A stretch of DNA of 28,484 bases. Source: a virus. The notes below the pieces were generated by a model that did not search any database, had not been told where the DNA came from, and worked only from the letters and a program-made list of their open reading frames with translations. Each line of letters begins with the position of its first letter. The first letter of the stretch is position 1. The stretch is from positions 1-28,484 of the IMG/VR virus record IMGVR_UViG_3300005747_000194, one strand, 5' to 3'. Of this stretch, positions 18,101-24,920 are shown piece by piece. A program made the position numbers and the translations under genes.

Positions 18101-19626
18101 TCGCCTAACTCACTTAAAGTGTGATCTCCGTTTTCATCTAAATCCCAATCAGTATAATGCGCTATTGTTTGAGTTAAAGTTGGTGAAACAATCTGATTTA
18201 AGTTATTTTTTAAATCAAAATTTTGTTCATAATTAGCATATACTATTCTGTTGCCTGTTATTTCCTGCGCTTTAGCGGTCAGGGGAACGTTGTCATACGG
18301 CCTTAATATTTGATTAGCCGGAAGCAAAGATGATATAATTTCGGATTCTATATTAAATTCGTTAGCAGTCCAAATATCATCATCCTTTTTAAATGTATCT
18401 ACTACATATATTGAACTGCTATTGCTTTCTTTGTATAGAAGATCAACCTCGACAACATCTAAGGGTGTAGTAGACGGGACAAAGTCTTGTATGATACATT
18501 GCCTTAATGTATTGACCATACCTAAATTGTAACCCTTTTTTGTGTTATACTCAAATTCCGATGGTAAGAAAGCTACCTCCGTAAAAGGTGAAAATGTAGA
18601 ATAATAACCATCTTTATATTTATACCTGTATGCAAATCTAGGGAACTTAAATTCAAAAAATGGCTTTTCGTCTATTTTAACGTCCCAATCTATATCTACA
18701 TCCTGTACACTTTCGTTTACAGCCAATACTTTAACCAAAGCCCCTGTTTGGGATGATCCCGCTGTGACACTTAATACCTCAACTCTCGCTTCATATTCAT
18801 CAACAAAGTTAGCATCATCGGGGGCTGACCCCGTCATTACTAAGACGTCTCCTGTTCTATAAAACGGATAAGGAGAACTTGCCCAAGATAAATTAAATTC
18901 CGTACCTATAGGTGCCGCTATCCTTTCTGCGGCGTCGTCTGGGTCTACTATTACAAAATTTTGTACACACGTAGTGCTAACAATTGCCGGCTCCCCGTTG
19001 TCATCTAATATTCTAGTATTGGATAAATCTAATGTAGGTGGCGTTAGTGGTGACTTCTTTATTACTGTTATATCAGCCTCTTCAAAATCTCTACCATTAA
19101 ACACAGTGTGAGTTAAAAAGTTTGTGCTGCTTTCTTTAAAATCTTTTATATTTACTACCTTAGGTTCTGTTTGGCCGTCTGTAAAAAACATCAAACCTTC
19201 TATAATGTTTATACCAGTAATTAAATAATCTTCAGAAAAATTTAATATGTTTTTCGTATCAACAATAACAGGCGTAACCACGTCTAGGGTTTGATCATAT
19301 TCTGCAATAGCGCTTATACCGGCAGAACTTAAAAACCAATATATTTTTTCGGTTGTTGAATCAATTATTTCTCCTATTTTTTTAGGAGTGCTCATTGAAT
19401 CAATGTATCCACCCACCCATAAAGTATACTCCCCTGTATCAGGGTTAAAAGACCTGTATGGTTTATTTGAATTACCCACAATGTTTTGCAGCGATCCAAC
19501 ATTACCTGTATCCGATGTAGATATTTCTAAGTTTAGAGCATCTCTATACTCGCCATTTGGAACTAAGCGCTCATCAAGGTCTTTATTCATTTTGCCCTTG
19601 GTGAACGTACGGATTAATTCTGGCAT
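15085..19626 (-). CDS. Large tail nozzle/stabilisation-like structural protein, 1513 residues
   Basis: The N-terminus carries MNKDLDERLVPNGEYRDALN (residues 13-32) followed by DTGNVGSLQNIVGN, a signature I recall from large structural proteins of marine phages. It resembles the 'NKDLHP...ALN' start of crAss-like tail stabilisation proteins. The body is beta-rich with repeated Gly/Asp turns, in keeping with a propeller-like nozzle. Conserved-looking parts include WISFPSSERNKVDDETFLEL and, near residues 1174-1224, ESFASYGFRAYFTDKNRGVV and ISRYGMGDFF. The final 31 residues begin a cadherin-like repeat that stops at TAA and resumes in the next gene. It follows two connector-type genes, the usual place of a nozzle protein. 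It starts three bases after the preceding stop. The structural role is likely; the nozzle assignment is inferred. Confidence 0.8.
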   Translation of the reverse strand: MPELIRTFTKGKMNKDLDERLVPNGEYRDALNLEISTSDTGNVGSLQNIVGNSNKPYRSFNPDTGEYTLWVGGYIDSMSTPKKIGEIIDSTTEKIYWFLSSAGISAIAEYDQTLDVVTPVIVDTKNILNFSEDYLITGINIIEGLMFFTDGQTEPKVVNIKDFKESSTNFLTHTVFNGRDFEEADITVIKKSPLTPPTLDLSNTRILDDNGEPAIVSTTCVQNFVIVDPDDAAERIAAPIGTEFNLSWASSPYPFYRTGDVLVMTGSAPDDANFVDEYEARVEVLSVTAGSSQTGALVKVLAVNESVQDVDIDWDVKIDEKPFFEFKFPRFAYRYKYKDGYYSTFSPFTEVAFLPSEFEYNTKKGYNLGMVNTLRQCIIQDFVPSTTPLDVVEVDLLYKESNSSSIYVVDTFKKDDDIWTANEFNIESEIISSLLPANQILRPYDNVPLTAKAQEITGNRIVYANYEQNFDLKNNLNQIVSPTLTQTIAHYTDWDLDENGDHTLSELGESVPKQPYQSLKTQRTYQIGVVFADKYGRQTPVFTSESAAVTLGKEEADQYNKITVQTDGNKPEGFESFKYYIKENSQQYYNLAMDRWYDAEDGNVWISFPSSERNKVDDETFLELKKRHESDEFVPFSAKYKVIAISNEAPLFLRRVIKSFGTLEAGPGNNLFKSTGIPQPDRTWIDVDEAEFKASELASALDTTQRQRLVRILGASNRSDWYEVSSITIPEDGFYRITIDTKFGEDMGFVLDENDDLIGGLLLELASEAFEDKPEFEGRFFIKLYKDAVLEEYILASANIDNYAVKTSVNLGYINHKMYRSYIINDSQPGGWGGADYGRSGFFIDDGGDTDRGGAAPAFTVGGNVISIGFTGIWPKGPDFGVGRSRYRQYRDAVDTLMSVGGLFRFKEDPDQVVYKITKTEEQSRVRNYQGNKRRNKFNKGSNKRTRWFLNVEPLDKTANGTGLFQGPAGWVFPKINRSMNNPDAPEIEFLKPYFEDEGFTSDNPGIFETEPKEATELEIYYSASPYYPMSTYGDSHALDWHNCYSFGNGVESDRIRDDFNAVTIDNGAIASAPLKEPYGKERRSNGLIFSQIFNSISGVNNLNQFIQAEAITKDLNPVYGSIQKLHTRDTNLVTLCEDKCLRILTNKDALFNADGNANVTSNNAVLGQATPYIGEFGISNHPESFASYGFRAYFTDKNRGVVLRLSGDGIEQISRYGMGDFFADNLKKSTITWGSFDDDRGGYNLCLNNLSQEWQDKLTTKTYSETGNGKEWVDIPTTNTVISFKESINAWESRKTFSQEGGISLNDRYYTFENGLMWEHRTEDAVRNNFYGIQYDSSVTFLMNEQPNSVKKYKTLNYSGTKSREYLYGNGVHEGLTLAQVEALQLQNLTSETLNNEGWYTEYITTDLQEGYVKQFLDKENKWFQYIKGEATFFNTNTDNNLDSKEFSMQGIGRASIIEGPAISAYNIRVFANPDCASYILPPTANNMTYTVLEDCDQGCAILQLSALDPNS

Positions 19627-19629
19627 ACT

Positions 19630-20538
19630 TTAGTGTTTTATTTGCTTAGACTTGCCTCTCATAACCTGAGATATTTCCTCAATTTTTATGTTAGACAATC
19701 TTAATTTTGCATTTCTTTTAGCAGCTCTTAATTCTTTTTTATAACGTTGTACCACATATTCAGGCACACTTGGGCGGGTCGATAAAATTGCGTAAGCTAT
19801 ATACTTATATAATGCTTCCTCTGCTAACTTATGCACCACAGATTCCTCGTCTGTAGCTAGCCCATCTGATATATATTTTATTGTAACAACTTGATCGCAT
19901 ACATTAGAGCTAAAATGTATCAACCCTTTTATTTGATCAATAAAAAACAATCCGTTTGCTTGGGCATATTGCGGGTCTAAACCATATCTACGACCGTAAT
20001 GATGTAATCTTAATAAATCATTATTGTTTATATTCTCATTAGCGTTTGATCCACCACTTTTTGAACTAAATCTTTTAGACATTTCGGAGGGATTACCCTC
20101 TAATATCTCTCTTTCTTGATCATCAAATAAGTATTGAAAATTATTGTCTTGTAGTATTGGGACTGGATCACCTGTTTTCGTTGCTGGATACAACACTCTT
20201 TCTACACCAGCGCTATCGACTCTTGCTATCTTAACATAGTTAACGTAATCTTGCGGCAATACAGCTGTTAGAGTAGGGCCTACTTCAATCTCTATATATT
20301 TTGAAGATGGCAATATATCAAAGCTTAATTCCTGTAATCCTCGCTGTGCATGAAAAGCAACATCGGTTCTTCGTAATTTTGTTATAAGCTTATCTTGCCC
20401 AACATAAGATATAATAAAATTATTTATAATATCTTTTATAGAAACAAATTGATAATCACCGTAGTTCTCATCAAAACTATTCCATATGCCATCTGGGCCT
20501 AGATAGTATTGCTCATTATTTTGATTTAATAATCCCAT
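19630..20538 (-). CDS. Connector/ring-type neck protein, 302 residues
   Basis: A mixed alpha/beta protein. An N-terminal helix (IKDIINNFIISYVG) leads to RTDVAFHAQRGLQELSFD, then a beta segment LTAVLPQDYVNYVKIARVD, a loop rich in Ser and Asn, and a C-terminal helical part (EEALYKYIAYAI, then a basic helix RYKKELRAAKRNAKLRL). The pattern of an initial helical bundle with 'Q-D-Y-V' strands recalls adaptor or ring proteins that extend the portal in podoviruses (T7 gp11, P22 gp4, crAss ring proteins). The assignment rests on that pattern and on its position between another connector-like gene and the nozzle-like gene. It starts three bases after the previous stop. Confidence 0.75.
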   Translation of the reverse strand: MGLLNQNNEQYYLGPDGIWNSFDENYGDYQFVSIKDIINNFIISYVGQDKLITKLRRTDVAFHAQRGLQELSFDILPSSKYIEIEVGPTLTAVLPQDYVNYVKIARVDSAGVERVLYPATKTGDPVPILQDNNFQYLFDDQEREILEGNPSEMSKRFSSKSGGSNANENINNNDLLRLHHYGRRYGLDPQYAQANGLFFIDQIKGLIHFSSNVCDQVVTIKYISDGLATDEESVVHKLAEEALYKYIAYAILSTRPSVPEYVVQRYKKELRAAKRNAKLRLSNIKIEEISQVMRGKSKQIKH

Positions 20539-20541
20539 CTA

Positions 20542-21321
20542 TTATGCTTTTTCTTGTTGTGTATTCCTTACTTCTTCGCCTGCTGCTATTTGGTACATTT
20601 GTATATCCTTAACCAACAAACCAGCCATTTCTAATACTTTAATAACAAGCTCAGTTTCTTCTGATGGATCTAATTCGAAGTCCACAGAATACGTTGCGTC
20701 ATACAACGCTTCACCATATACCATTTGATATTTCCACTCTACTTTAGCGGGCTTACGTATATAATTACACTTTACACCCGAAGTTAACTCTAGGTTTCCA
20801 TATACATTAATATTGTTATTTTTAGAAACATATATAGGCCTAACATTTTTTGGCTTAGTTAAAGGCGAAGAATTAATATATAACAATGAATTGCCATTAA
20901 CCCTCTCCACTTCTATGTCTTCATTTTTTGTTTCTCTGTAAACTACAGGATTACTAGCCGGAAAGTTTGCTCCTTGAGTAGGAGAAGGGTAAAGATCCCT
21001 TGTTGTAGTGTTTGTATATATGATTGTACCAAGTCTGTACATATCACTTGGAAGATCAAATGAGCCTCCCGCGTAGTTTAAATTTTGTTGATTTTCAAAC
21101 GGCGCTATTTTTTTGTTTAATATATCTAGCATGTCCGAATATTCCGTATCATTGCCAGGTATTCTACCAAACTGGTTAATATCGTAAAAGTATTGCTCGA
21201 ACAAATCCATTTGTGCTTGGTTTGCGAACAAATTAAACTCCTGAGGCGTAACATACCCTCGTTGTTCTTTATTGAGTATACCTAATACCCTTTGATAAAC
21301 AGTATCTATACTTACGCTCAT
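20542..21321 (-). CDS. Connector/ring-type neck protein, about 259 residues
   Basis: I place the start at the internal ATG at 21321 (MSVSIDTVYQRVLGILNKEQ) because it has an A-rich leader (AATAAAAAAAAT) like other starts here. A longer frame beginning at 21351 would start inside a hairpin and add ten unlikely residues (MRLNYYNKKN). The N-terminal half is helical (EFNLFANQAQMDLFEQYFYD) and leads into a beta segment (GGSFDLPSDMYRLGTIIYTN) and a C-terminal helix (ETELVIKVLEMAGLLVKD). This layout fits a portal-proximal adaptor such as crAss ring proteins or T7-like gp11 analogues. The family is inferred from arrangement and gene order, and it is tightly followed by another connector-type gene. Confidence 0.75.
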   Translation of the reverse strand: MSVSIDTVYQRVLGILNKEQRGYVTPQEFNLFANQAQMDLFEQYFYDINQFGRIPGNDTEYSDMLDILNKKIAPFENQQNLNYAGGSFDLPSDMYRLGTIIYTNTTTRDLYPSPTQGANFPASNPVVYRETKNEDIEVERVNGNSLLYINSSPLTKPKNVRPIYVSKNNNINVYGNLELTSGVKCNYIRKPAKVEWKYQMVYGEALYDATYSVDFELDPSEETELVIKVLEMAGLLVKDIQMYQIAAGEEVRNTQQEKA

Positions 21322-21342
21322 ATTTTTTTTATTATAGTAATT

Positions 21343-21361
21343 AAGCCGCATATAGCGGCCT
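21343..21361 (-). other. Intergenic hairpin before the connector gene
   Basis: The coding strand reads AGGCCGC, loop TATAT, GCGGCTT: five G/C pairs extended by one G-U and one A-U. It lies in the 55-base spacer between the 253-residue and connector genes. No T-run follows directly, so a classical terminator is doubtful; an RNA-processing or stabilising role is possible. Confidence 0.5.
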
Positions 21362-21376
21362 AACCACTATTGCTAA

Positions 21377-22138
21377 CTATTTTAGCTTCTTTTGAATTGC
21401 TTTGTAAACCTCTATTCCATCGTCAGTCTTAAAGTAAGCTGCTAATGCTGAATATGGGTTTTCATCAAATGGAACTGTCATTAATTTTCTATCCCCATCA
21501 CCATAAGTAAATGTTCTTTGATCACTTGATAGCTTAATTAGTCTAGCCTCCGTTGCTTTGATACCAAAATTTCTAAGTTCAACGTTTTCATCAGACGCTA
21601 ACTCCACAAATAATATTGGACTTCTCTTTGCAAATAACAGCCCATCTCGCTTTAATTCTTTGCTAGATAGCTTATCTACTTCATTGCCGAATTCTACTCT
21701 TAAAATAGCCTCTAATTGATCCACGGTAAGTGATTTGGCTAAATTTAAAGCTTCAATTTCCGCTTCAATCCAATCTAATTGACTTGCAGCTTGCTGTTGA
21801 GGTTTGTATTCTTCGTAAACCTCTCCTCTATACGGGTGATACAAAGATAGCAATTTTTGTAGCGCTTGTTGTTCTTTTGGCACTCTTAGCGCCCCATCTC
21901 TCATAACTATACGTCCTAATGTCGCTGTGCCTTTCTGTTCGTCTACAAATGGTGAGGGTTGATTTGTCGCGTATTTTAATTCACGCTGATATCCTTTTTC
22001 CTCATCGAACCACAATAGTGGCGCTTTTTGACTATGCATAGACGGTATTGTAAATACCAAAGGTTGCTTGTTATTTTTTAAAGTGTATAATCGATCTTTT
22101 ACTTCCCAATTGGAAGTTTTTGTTTCTTTTTTTGACAT
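21377..22138 (-). CDS. Conserved head-associated phage protein of unknown function, 253 residues
   Basis: The sequence is soluble and charged with no membrane segment or enzyme motif. Conserved-looking parts are RLYTLKNNKQPLVFTIPS near the N-terminus, LLWFDEEKGYQRELKYATNQ, and RDGALRVPKEQQALQKLL; the C-terminal part is alpha/beta (QLEAILRVEFGNEVDKL, LIKLSSDQRTFTYGDGDRK). I recall similar proteins beside capsid genes in environmental phages without a known role. It follows the major capsid gene, separated by a terminator-like hairpin and a leader nearly identical to that of the scaffold gene. This suggests separate control and perhaps a head-completion or decoration role, which is inference. 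It ends in TAG. Confidence 0.75.
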   Translation of the reverse strand: MSKKETKTSNWEVKDRLYTLKNNKQPLVFTIPSMHSQKAPLLWFDEEKGYQRELKYATNQPSPFVDEQKGTATLGRIVMRDGALRVPKEQQALQKLLSLYHPYRGEVYEEYKPQQQAASQLDWIEAEIEALNLAKSLTVDQLEAILRVEFGNEVDKLSSKELKRDGLLFAKRSPILFVELASDENVELRNFGIKATEARLIKLSSDQRTFTYGDGDRKLMTVPFDENPYSALAAYFKTDDGIEVYKAIQKKLK

Positions 22139-22161
22139 GATATGATATAATAAAAATGTTA
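22139..22161 (-). promoter_or_regulatory. Shared A/T-rich leader, copy upstream of the 253-residue gene
   Basis: The 23 bases before the ATG match the leader of the scaffold gene at 20 of 23 positions. With the shared ATGTCA start the match is 26 of 29. It contains TAACATTT and an ATATC/TATC-rich part. It lies between a terminator-like hairpin and the gene, so it may hold a promoter or a translation-initiation signal. Confidence 0.5.
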
Positions 22162-22177
22162 ATAAAAGTAATAACTA

Positions 22178-22198
22178 CCCCCGTTGATAAAACGAGGG
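22178..22198 (-). terminator. Probable intrinsic terminator after the major capsid gene
   Basis: On the transcribed strand, CCCTCGTT and AACGGGGG pair over eight positions (one T-G) around a five-base loop TTATC. This is followed by a T-rich stretch (TTATTACTTTTATT) rather than a pure T-run. It lies 20 bases past the capsid stop. Confidence 0.6.
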
Positions 22199-22217
22199 CA
22201 ATCATTACAGTACTATA

Positions 22218-23648
22218 CTATGATAATGCTTTAAGCAATACAAAGTTGTTAGCAGCTTGTACACATAGAGCTCTTTCAGACAAGAAATGAACATTCATTT
22301 CATCCGCGTCGCTTGTGAAGTTACCACCAACTGAACCAGTTACCCAAGACTTTAATCTACGGTCATCAGCTTCAGAAGCTCTGTAGCGAATGTGTAGGAA
22401 TGGTCGTGAGATGTTCTTACCTAATTGTTGATCATAAACTGTTGAAGTTCCTGCTGGTACTAAAACACCTTCTACATCAGCAACTAAACCTCTTGTTACA
22501 GAGTCGTTAAGATATTTCCAGTCTGTTTTGTAAAAGTCATACGAACCTCTTCGGAATCCTGAGAATCCTAAGTTCAACGCCATATCTTCAGAGTTGTCAA
22601 ACACACCGTAAGATGTACCTCCAGCCCCAAGACCATTTTGTTGTGCTAGCATATTATCGATAGACAAAGAAGTTCCTCTATCTAAGAAAAGCATGTTTTC
22701 TTCAATAGCTCCTTGCTTGTCTAGCTCAGCTAGAATAGAATCAAACTCTGCCATACCTGGGCTTAGTTGCCCGGCTGCCGCAACAGCTCCAAAGTTAGCA
22801 TCGTTATATACAAGACCACGAGTCTCAAGTACAGAGAATAAACCGTCAGAACCAGTGATAGCAGCGCCTCCGCCAAATCCAGCAGCAGCAGCGATATCTC
22901 TTGTTGATCCGTCAGTGTTTAATGATTTCTCAGCCTCTACCATAGCCATTTCAAGTTGATCTTCGAAACGGATACGAGCTTCGTGCTCAGATTTTAAGTA
23001 CCAAAGGTAACCAGATGTTCCAGCTTCAGTAGTTACTTCTACCCAACCGATTTGTGCAACGTCAGAACCATTTACATTATACTTATCTCTAAGAATAATT
23101 GGCTTGTTGTTGAAAGTTGTGAAAGAAGCGTCAATTGAATTACCAGCGTTGCTAGTTCCTTTAGCGTATTCAGAACCGTATACAAACACTTTTACGTCGT
23201 CACCAGTAATTGTAATTCCTGATACTTCACCATAAGTGTCTACTTCTACGTTTGTTCCTACTACAGCTTTTACATAAGCTTTTTGAGTTGTGAATCCTTT
23301 TGAAACAACAATTGTCATTCCTGGGCCAATTAAGTGACCAGCTGGGAATGTAAGGTTAGTTGTATCTACTACAGAAACGTCATCATAAGCAATATGTAAT
23401 CTACCTTGCTCAGACCATACTACTTGATCAGAAGCCATAGGCATTTCCGCCCCAACCATACGTAAAAATCCAGAGATAGTTCTGTTTCCAAAACGCTCTA
23501 CTTCTTTTTCGTATACTTCAGGTAGAAATTGTTGTGTAAAATCCATCTCTCCTACAGAAAGATAGTTGTCACCGAACAACCCTTTAATAGGGCGTGGAGT
23601 TAAGTGACTTAAGTTTGCCAACGTGGTTGGCGATGTTGCAAATGCCAT
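22218..23648 (-). CDS. Major capsid protein (HK97-fold type, crAss-like)
   Basis: A 476-residue protein directly downstream of the scaffold and portal genes. It starts MAFATSPTTLANLSHLTPRP and has the usual N-arm, a long helix (LEMAMVEAEKSLNTD, about residues 233-247) and a C-terminal ending ANNFVLLKA. Features such as IGPGMTIVVSKGF, WSEQGRLHIAYDD and FLHIRYRASEADDRRLK look like those of Bacteroidota phage capsids. Size and position fit an HK97-type coat protein that assembles on the scaffold. Its composition is visibly more GC-rich than neighbours (33 of 60 bases in the line at 22741, 17 of 60 at 26161 in the portal), consistent with codon selection in a highly made protein. A terminator-like hairpin follows the TAG stop. 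Confidence 0.85.
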   Translation of the reverse strand: MAFATSPTTLANLSHLTPRPIKGLFGDNYLSVGEMDFTQQFLPEVYEKEVERFGNRTISGFLRMVGAEMPMASDQVVWSEQGRLHIAYDDVSVVDTTNLTFPAGHLIGPGMTIVVSKGFTTQKAYVKAVVGTNVEVDTYGEVSGITITGDDVKVFVYGSEYAKGTSNAGNSIDASFTTFNNKPIILRDKYNVNGSDVAQIGWVEVTTEAGTSGYLWYLKSEHEARIRFEDQLEMAMVEAEKSLNTDGSTRDIAAAAGFGGGAAITGSDGLFSVLETRGLVYNDANFGAVAAAGQLSPGMAEFDSILAELDKQGAIEENMLFLDRGTSLSIDNMLAQQNGLGAGGTSYGVFDNSEDMALNLGFSGFRRGSYDFYKTDWKYLNDSVTRGLVADVEGVLVPAGTSTVYDQQLGKNISRPFLHIRYRASEADDRRLKSWVTGSVGGNFTSDADEMNVHFLSERALCVQAANNFVLLKALS

Positions 23649-23670
23649 TGTTTAAATTTTAATGGGTTAA

Positions 23671-24888
23671 TTATTTTTTTCTAACTCTCAGCTTTGATCC
23701 ATTTACATTATCGCTTGGTACTGCTCTGATAGTCCAGCCATTAGAAGTTGTTACTTTTTCATGAGTCCCTCTCGGATCCATATCAACATTCTTCGATTTA
23801 GCTATACTAGTTTTCATTGCATCAGCTTTACCTTGTTCGTAAAAGTGATTAGCGACAGCATCTGTATTCATTGCTGTAAATAAAGCTTTGTGATAACCTT
23901 TAGCGTCTATCATTTCATTTTTATCGTTCAAGAACTTCTTGACAAAATTATTGATATTGCTTTGGTTTTCTTTCAAGCCTTCTGCATCTTTAACATTAAA
24001 CCGATATTTTTTGTCTCCCACATTGAAATCAAAACCTTTGAAGTCTTTGTTAAAAACGCTATCTGTTTTCTGTAAAAATATTTTTGTTTGCTTCTCAGCC
24101 ATCTTTTTTGTTTCTACTTGTTCTTGGTTGTAGCGATCAAAAAATTCAACAGCTTTCTGCTGATCAGGATTTAATCTAGACCCTGATTTAATTTCTTCGT
24201 AATACTTGCTCTTTAAACCGTCTAAATGCTTTTTAGCTTTAGCTAATGTTTCTTTACGAGCAATTTTTTTCTTTTTTATATCTCTTTCTTCATCTAACTC
24301 AGCGTCATATGAAAAGTTTTCTTCCATTAAAAAAGATATTTCTTCCGCATCTAAGTGCGGTTTTGTATTTTCGTAATACTCTCTTAATAATTGTGATTCA
24401 TTTAATGCAGAATAATCTGTGTTAAGTTTAACATAATCTTGCAGAGTACCGCCAGTTTCATCCATAAAGTCTACAACTTTTTGAATATTTTCCGGTAAAG
24501 GTTTTCCAGTATCTTGGGCTTGTTGAATTTCTTCTTCAACTTCTTCTTGAAGTTCTTCCGCTTGCTCTTGTACTTCCTCTTCGGTTATTTCTTGGAGAAC
24601 AGATTGTTCATCTTCTTCGACGGGCTCCCGTACTTCTTGAACCACTTCTTCGCCACTTGGCGTGTCTTCGGGTTCTTCGACAACATCATTGCTGTCATCT
24701 GCGCTTTGCTCTGGAACGGCATCTTCTTGTGGTTTATTTAGTTCTCCTAAATTTATTTTTATGGTCCCCTCTTCGTCTTGCGACACTGCGGGGTTGACCT
24801 CTTGTTTTACTTCTCCTGTTGTGTTATCAACAGTTTCTTCCTGCACACTTTCTTGTGTGTCAAGAACTTCTTCTGTGTTTTCTGACAT
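23671..24888 (-). CDS. Capsid scaffolding protein
   Basis: A 405-residue protein with the profile of a scaffold. Residues 1-130 are extremely acidic (runs such as VVQEVREPVEEDEQ and EELQEEVEEEIQQ). The middle is helical and charged (DIKKKKIARKETLAKAKKHL), and the C-terminus is basic and polar, ending in KLRVRKK. In tailed phages a protein of this type between portal and capsid genes directs shell assembly, usually by binding the coat through its basic C-terminal helix. No protease domain is seen. It begins 32 bases after the portal stop and carries the leader shared with the 253-residue gene. Function is assigned from composition and position. Confidence 0.75.
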   Translation of the reverse strand: MSENTEEVLDTQESVQEETVDNTTGEVKQEVNPAVSQDEEGTIKINLGELNKPQEDAVPEQSADDSNDVVEEPEDTPSGEEVVQEVREPVEEDEQSVLQEITEEEVQEQAEELQEEVEEEIQQAQDTGKPLPENIQKVVDFMDETGGTLQDYVKLNTDYSALNESQLLREYYENTKPHLDAEEISFLMEENFSYDAELDEERDIKKKKIARKETLAKAKKHLDGLKSKYYEEIKSGSRLNPDQQKAVEFFDRYNQEQVETKKMAEKQTKIFLQKTDSVFNKDFKGFDFNVGDKKYRFNVKDAEGLKENQSNINNFVKKFLNDKNEMIDAKGYHKALFTAMNTDAVANHFYEQGKADAMKTSIAKSKNVDMDPRGTHEKVTTSNGWTIRAVPSDNVNGSKLRVRKK

Positions 24889-24911
24889 GATAAGATATTA
24901 TATAAATGTTA
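24889..24911 (-). promoter_or_regulatory. Shared A/T-rich leader, copy upstream of the scaffold gene
   Basis: The bases before the ATG are the counterpart of the leader at 22139-22161, at the same distance from the start codon. The shared pattern ends ...TATCATGTCA. The spacer between portal and scaffold genes is only 32 bases, so it covers most of it. Confidence 0.5.
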
Positions 24912-24920
24912 CTATTATAA

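Noticed and set aside
21322-21351. Upstream ATG at 21351 as the start of the connector gene
   Set aside because: It falls in the loop of a hairpin, adds an Asn/Lys/Tyr-rich stretch, and has a poorer leader than the ATG at 21321.
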